A DNA stretch of 8,032 bases from Candidatus Bathyarchaeota archaeon. Lineage in GTDB: Archaea; Thermoproteota; Bathyarchaeia; Bathyarchaeales; Bathyarchaeaceae. The DNA is taken from positions 1 to 8,032 of the forward strand of contig JAOUMI010000026.1 in assembly GCA_029881555.1 (NCBI GenBank). Reading direction: 5' to 3'. Of this stretch, positions 5,124 through 8,032 are shown piece by piece. The notes beneath the pieces were generated by a model. The model did no database searches, had not been told where the DNA came from, and worked only from the letters and a program-made list of their open reading frames with translations. Both the position numbers and the translations under genes were made by a program. The stretch's first letter is position 1, and each line of letters begins with the position of its first letter.

Positions 5124-5405
5124 GAGGAAAAAATTTACACGATACCACTAGGCAGGGCATGGATTTCTCCGCGGAAAAAGCGAGCGCCTAGAGCGACACG
5201 TATCCTCAAAAACTTCCTCCACAGATACATGAAAATCAAAACCGAGGCTGAAGAAGGAGAGGAAACCGAAAGGCTAGTGGTCAGCAATGAAGTGAACGAG
5301 AAAATCTGGAGCAGAGGAATCGAAAAACCGCCGCGGAAGATCAGGGTACGGGCGGTTAAGGATAAAGAGGGAGTCATAACCGTTTACTTGGCTGAAGGAG
5401 ACTAG
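4926..5405 (+). CDS. rpl31e: Ribosomal protein L31e (eL31) with acidic N-terminal extension
   Basis: L31e sits at the rim of the peptide exit tunnel, where chaperones, SRP and the Sec channel dock. The conserved domain occupies the last ~93 of 159 residues: KIYTIPLGRAW (69-79), then APRATRILKNFLHRYMKI and VNEKIWSRGIEKPPRKIRVR. Typical archaeal L31e is about 80-100 residues in total. The first ~66 residues are an added segment with about 29 Glu and 1 Asp against about 9 Lys/Arg, low complexity and probably disordered or helical. The ATG at 4926 has a clear GAGGGGTGGA site. No ATG, and no start with such a site, lies near the domain boundary, so the extension is probably translated. The TTG of aIF6 follows 3 nt after the stop. 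Confidence 0.93.
   Translation: MKQTAEESEKTEELKEPEDTAEVEETGEVEEPKETEEIIEEEEEIVEEAVEEVKKPKRKEIEEEIVEEKIYTIPLGRAWISPRKKRAPRATRILKNFLHRYMKIKTEAEEGEETERLVVSNEVNEKIWSRGIEKPPRKIRVRAVKDKEGVITVYLAEGD
5397..5400 (+). promoter_or_regulatory. Ribosome binding site deciding the aIF6 TTG start
   Basis: GGAG at the end of rpl31e lies 8 nt before the TTG at 5409. The next in-frame ATG (5478) would delete the first strand of the aIF6 fold, so the TTG is the right start. Confidence 0.55.
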
Positions 5406-5408
5406 TTC

Positions 5409-6089
5409 TTGGCGATCTTCCTTTGCAGCCTCTTCGGTAGTGCGAGCATAGGGGTTTATTCCCTAGTCACTGGCAATATGGCGATAGTTCCCTCACAGGT
5501 CTCTGAGACTAAGGCGAAAAAAATCGAGGAGTGGCTGAAGGTAAAGGTTATTCGCACATCCATCGGAGCCTCAGTGCTCGTAGGGGCACTGGCTCGCGCA
5601 AACTCCAATGGCATAGTCCTACCGCACTTCATGCGGGAGAAAGAAATTAAAGCCATAAAATCAAACTCACAAATCAACATTGCGGTTATGGAGACAAGAA
5701 AGACGGCTTACGGAAACCTGATTCTGGCAAACGACAACGGAGCTATCGTTGACCCCCGGCTCAAGGAGGGGGATGTGAAGAAAATAGAGGACGTTTTGGG
5801 CGTCGAAACGGTTCCCGGAGAGATAGCGGGACTGCCCTACGTGGGGTCCCTAGCCACCGCAACGAACAAAGGGGTGTTAACCCACCCGTTGCTGGGGGAG
5901 GAGGAGCAGAAACTCTTAAAGGACGTGCTGAAAGTTCACGTGGATGTAGGAACCGTCAACTGCGGAATACCCTACGTCGCCACGGGGCTCGTTGGAAACA
6001 GGCACGGAGCAGTGGCAGGATATATAACCACCGGACCCGAACTGTTCATGATTGGAAATGCGCTCGACGTGGTGATGGAAAATGAGTGA
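5409..6089 (+). CDS. eif6: Translation initiation factor aIF6 (anti-association factor)
   Basis: aIF6 binds the large subunit and prevents premature joining of the small subunit; its eukaryotic homologue also acts in 60S biogenesis. The 226-residue protein has the usual length and the five-fold repeat of the pentein-like fold. Recurring elements are IGVYSLVTGNMAIVP, RTSIGASVLVGALARANSNG, TAYGNLILANDNGAIV, GLPYVGSLATATNKGVLTHP and GIPYVATGLVGNRHGAVAGY, then TTGPELFMI near the end. The start is TTG, supported by a GGAG 8 nt upstream and by the family N-terminus. Its end overlaps the LX gene by 8 nt, and GGTGAT inside its 3' end is the LX ribosome binding site. Neighbouring L39e, L31e and LX are all large-subunit proteins, consistent with a biogenesis module. 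Confidence 0.97.
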   Translation: MAIFLCSLFGSASIGVYSLVTGNMAIVPSQVSETKAKKIEEWLKVKVIRTSIGASVLVGALARANSNGIVLPHFMREKEIKAIKSNSQINIAVMETRKTAYGNLILANDNGAIVDPRLKEGDVKKIEDVLGVETVPGEIAGLPYVGSLATATNKGVLTHPLLGEEEQKLLKDVLKVHVDVGTVNCGIPYVATGLVGNRHGAVAGYITTGPELFMIGNALDVVMENE

Positions 6090-6333
6090 GGTCAAGGTCT
6101 TCCGGGTGACAGGAGAGATAAGAAAACCGAACTATCAAACGGGCTTTCGGAAAGAGGTTAGGGCAGTAAAGCCGGAGGACGCCGTGGAAAAAATCTACAC
6201 AGAGGTAGGGAGCAAACACCGGGTGAAACGCTTTCAAATAAAAATCATAAAGGTGGAAGAGGTGCCCCCCGAGGAGATTGAAAACTTCACCATACGGAAG
6301 TTAACATCGGGAGAAAGCGAACGTGTCGAGTGA
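6082..6333 (+). CDS. rpl18a: Ribosomal protein LX (L18a/eL20)
   Basis: LX is the short archaeal relative of eukaryotic L18a (eL20) in the large subunit. The 83-residue protein reads VKVFRVTGEI, then FRKEVRAVKPEDAVEKIYTE, VGSKHRVKRFQIKI and VEEVPPEEIENF, all family features. The ATG overlaps the aIF6 end by 8 nt, with GGTGAT 5 nt upstream. Its own last 11 nt overlap the prefoldin gene. The order aIF6-LX-prefoldin alpha-FtsY is widespread in archaea. The C-terminal tail after residue 70 is variable in the family. Confidence 0.95.
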   Translation: MSEVKVFRVTGEIRKPNYQTGFRKEVRAVKPEDAVEKIYTEVGSKHRVKRFQIKIIKVEEVPPEEIENFTIRKLTSGESERVE

Positions 6334-6787
6334 AGAAGAAACCTTCCGCAGACTAGCCGTTGAGCTTCGACTACTAGAGGGAACAGCCGAGGCGCTGCAG
6401 TCCAGAATAAATCTGGTGAACGCCACCTTAACCGAACTCAGGATCGCCAGCTTCACATTGGAGGGGATAGAAAACGAGAAAGAAAACTCGCCACTCTTCG
6501 TTCCCGTTGGGGGAGGTTCCTACATAAAGGCGAAGCTGAAGAGCGCCGACAAGGTTGTCATGGGCATGGGCGCAGGAGTGGCAACCGAAAGAACAGTTAA
6601 AGAAGCAAGAGAGACCCTGGAAAGACGCATAGGCGAGTTAGAGAAGGCGAGAAACAGCCTTCAACAACAGCTAACCCAAGTCATAGGCAAAATTCAGGAT
6701 GGGCGATCAAAGCTTGAGGAGCTGACAGCGAAACTAAGCAGAGAGGAGAAAACGAAGCGTGTTCGAAAAACTAAAACACGGACTTAG
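6323..6787 (+). CDS. pfdA: Prefoldin alpha subunit
   Basis: Prefoldin is a jellyfish-shaped hexamer (2 alpha, 4 beta) that captures unfolded proteins and passes them to the thermosome. This 154-residue alpha subunit has the expected coiled-coil helix (about 4-45), the two beta hairpins of the hexamer body (PLFVPVGGGSYIKAKLKSAD, then VVMGMGAGVATER; about 57-90) and a second long helix (about 90-140). A basic tail (KTKRVRKTKTRT) is encoded where the gene overlaps ftsY by 29 bp. The GTG start has GGGAG about 9 nt upstream and overlaps the LX end by 11 nt. The beta subunit is not in the window. Confidence 0.95.
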   Translation: MSSEEETFRRLAVELRLLEGTAEALQSRINLVNATLTELRIASFTLEGIENEKENSPLFVPVGGGSYIKAKLKSADKVVMGMGAGVATERTVKEARETLERRIGELEKARNSLQQQLTQVIGKIQDGRSKLEELTAKLSREEKTKRVRKTKTRT

Positions 6788-7664
6788 CGGGCTCGTCGAA
6801 AAGATTGCAACAACTGAACTGAAAGCCGAAAACCTCCGACCCATCCTCTCCGACTTCAGGTTGAACCTAATTGAAAACGACGTGGCTGTGGCAGTTGCAG
6901 ACCACATCTGCGAAGAGATAGAAAAACGGTTAGGCGGAGTTCAGGTGAAGCGACTAGAAGATCGGAAAGAAATCGTGAAAAAGAGTCTGCACGAAATCTT
7001 GCTCGCCACGCTAACCACCGACAAAACAATAAACTTGTTGGAAAAGGTTGAAGAAAAGCGAAGGGCAAAGGAGCCCTACGTGATTGTTTTTGTTGGAATC
7101 AACGGAACAGGCAAAACCACCACTATAGCCAAGGTCGCTCAACTCCTCATGAAAAACCGACACTCGGTGATTCTCGCGTGCAGCGACACCTACCGAGCCG
7201 GGTCCATCGAGCAGCTGGAGGAACACGCTAAGAGACTAGGCGTACGCATGATAAAACACAAGTACGGGGCAGATCCCGCAGCCGTTGCCTACGACGCCAT
7301 AAACCACGCTAGAGCTCACGGGGTGAGCGTCGTTCTCATCGACACGGCTGGGCGCATCCAAACGAACAGAAACCTCATGAACGAGTTGGCTAAGATAAAG
7401 CGTGTTATCAACCCAGACTTGACCATCCTTACGGTGGATGCCCTCACGGGGAACGATGCTGTCATGCAAGCTGAGGAGTTCCACGAAAGCGTAGGCGTTG
7501 ACGGAACAATTCTGACAAAGGTGGACGCCGACGTGAAGGGTGGAGCAGCTCTAAGCGTAACTTACGTGACCGGAAAGCCCATTGTTTTCATTGGAACTGG
7601 TCAGAAGTATGAAGACCTAGAAGAGTTTGACCCTCAACGTTTCACGCAAATGATTCTTGGGTAG
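6759..7664 (+). CDS. ftsY: Signal recognition particle receptor FtsY
   Basis: FtsY is the SRP receptor GTPase. It pairs with SRP54 at the membrane and hands ribosome-nascent chain complexes to SecYE. The 301-residue protein has an N domain (about 1-100) and a G domain: P-loop GINGTGKTTT (113-122), DTYRAGSIEQL (143-153), DTAGR (195-199), TKVDAD (253-258) and the closing GTGQKYEDLEEFDP. There is no long acidic A domain; the protein opens directly with the amphipathic helix MFEKLKHGLSGLVEKI, as in short archaeal forms. The GTG start lies 10 nt after GAGAGGAG, within the prefoldin gene. SRP54 would normally carry DTYRPAAYDQL and a Met-rich M domain, both absent here, so FtsY is preferred. The stop is 7 bp from the convergent carbamoyltransferase gene. 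Confidence 0.97.
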   Translation: MFEKLKHGLSGLVEKIATTELKAENLRPILSDFRLNLIENDVAVAVADHICEEIEKRLGGVQVKRLEDRKEIVKKSLHEILLATLTTDKTINLLEKVEEKRRAKEPYVIVFVGINGTGKTTTIAKVAQLLMKNRHSVILACSDTYRAGSIEQLEEHAKRLGVRMIKHKYGADPAAVAYDAINHARAHGVSVVLIDTAGRIQTNRNLMNELAKIKRVINPDLTILTVDALTGNDAVMQAEEFHESVGVDGTILTKVDADVKGGAALSVTYVTGKPIVFIGTGQKYEDLEEFDPQRFTQMILG

Positions 7665-7671
7665 AAGGACT

Positions 7672-8032
7672 TTACGCTTTTCCCAACAGTTTTAGGAGAA
7701 TTCCCTTCGCGGAGTGCAGTCTGTTTTCACTCTGATCGTAGATTATGGAGTTTGAACTCTCTATCGCGTCCTCGGTTATCTCGTAGCCTCGATGCATGGG
7801 CATATCGTGCATTATCAGAGCGTCGCTACCCTTCAACAGCTCAGCGTTGACCTGATAGGGTTTCATCAATTTGACTCTTCTCTCCTTCTCCTCCTTAAAC
7901 TTTGGATCGAGGAAAAACTCCATGTCCACCCATGTGTCCGTGTAAATGATGTCGCTTTCCTTCACGGCTTTTTTAACGTCCAGCGTGGTCTTGTACAGCC
8001 CTGTCCGCTTCGCTCTCTCAATCAGCTCATTG
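7672..8032 (-). CDS. argF: Ornithine carbamoyltransferase family protein, C-terminal part, cut by window edge
   Basis: The last 119 residues of a transcarbamylase are visible; the N-terminal carbamoyl phosphate domain lies beyond the right edge. Family features are VIYTDTW-like IIYTDTWVDM, YQVNAELL, MHDMPMHRGYEIT and DQSENRLHSAKGILLKLLG, the typical C-terminus of ornithine carbamoyltransferase, which makes citrulline in arginine synthesis. Both ornithine-binding motifs are altered: the usual SMG loop reads DME (7918-7926) and the usual HCLP reads HDMP (7798-7809). The Asp codon GAT is two changes from Cys, so a single sequencing error does not explain it. The GTG at 7965 is internal, as the frame continues upstream to the edge. 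The family is firm; the exact substrate is less so. Confidence 0.82.
   Translation of the reverse strand, partial: NELIERAKRTGLYKTTLDVKKAVKESDIIYTDTWVDMEFFLDPKFKEEKERRVKLMKPYQVNAELLKGSDALIMHDMPMHRGYEITEDAIESSNSIIYDQSENRLHSAKGILLKLLGKA

Noticed and set aside
1..8032. Mobile element, CRISPR array, defence or toxin-antitoxin system
   Set aside because: All coding sequence is accounted for by conserved housekeeping genes; no transposase, long terminal repeats, spaced direct repeats or defence domains are visible.

Overview
The window is a stretch of archaeal chromosome densely packed with translation and protein-export genes. Archaeal origin is shown by archaeal/eukaryotic-type ribosomal proteins (S19e, L39e, L31e, LX/L18a), aIF6, Spt5, Nep1, RNase P component 4 and PDCD5, all without bacterial equivalents in this arrangement. 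Frequent TTG/GTG starts, Shine-Dalgarno motifs and the gene order fit a TACK-type archaeon, possibly Bathyarchaeia. That lineage guess is inference; no marker here settles it. I see no mobile element, CRISPR array, tRNA or rRNA.

Left arm, minus strand, read right to left: nep1 (rRNA pseudouridine methyltransferase), secE, spt5, rpl11, a 125-bp gap with a probable promoter, rpl1, then the N-terminal half of rpl10, which runs off the left edge. It combines a ribosome-assembly enzyme, the small Sec translocon subunit, a transcription elongation factor and the L11/L1/L10 stalk-region proteins.

A divergent promoter region of about 100 bp (3243-3344) separates this arm from a ten-gene plus-strand cluster: rnp4, yhbY-like, rps19e, PDCD5-like, rpl39e (51 aa, GTG start), rpl31e, aIF6, LX/L18a, prefoldin alpha and ftsY. 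Genes overlap or lie within about 13 bp of each other, except for the 42 bp before rps19e, where a good TATA/BRE element suggests an internal promoter. The cluster links tRNA 5' processing, ribosome assembly, the peptide tunnel exit (L39e, L31e), co-translational folding (prefoldin) and SRP-dependent targeting (FtsY).

At the right edge, the C-terminal part of a carbamoyltransferase (ornithine carbamoyltransferase family) lies on the minus strand, convergent with ftsY and only 7 bp from it.

Most of this is a known, conserved archaeal arrangement, and I do not see a hidden new system. The points most worth a second look are a roughly 66-residue glutamate-rich N-terminal extension on L31e, a carbamoyltransferase whose two ornithine-binding motifs both differ from the canonical form, the closeness of nep1 to rps19e, and the predicted promoters with small dyads.
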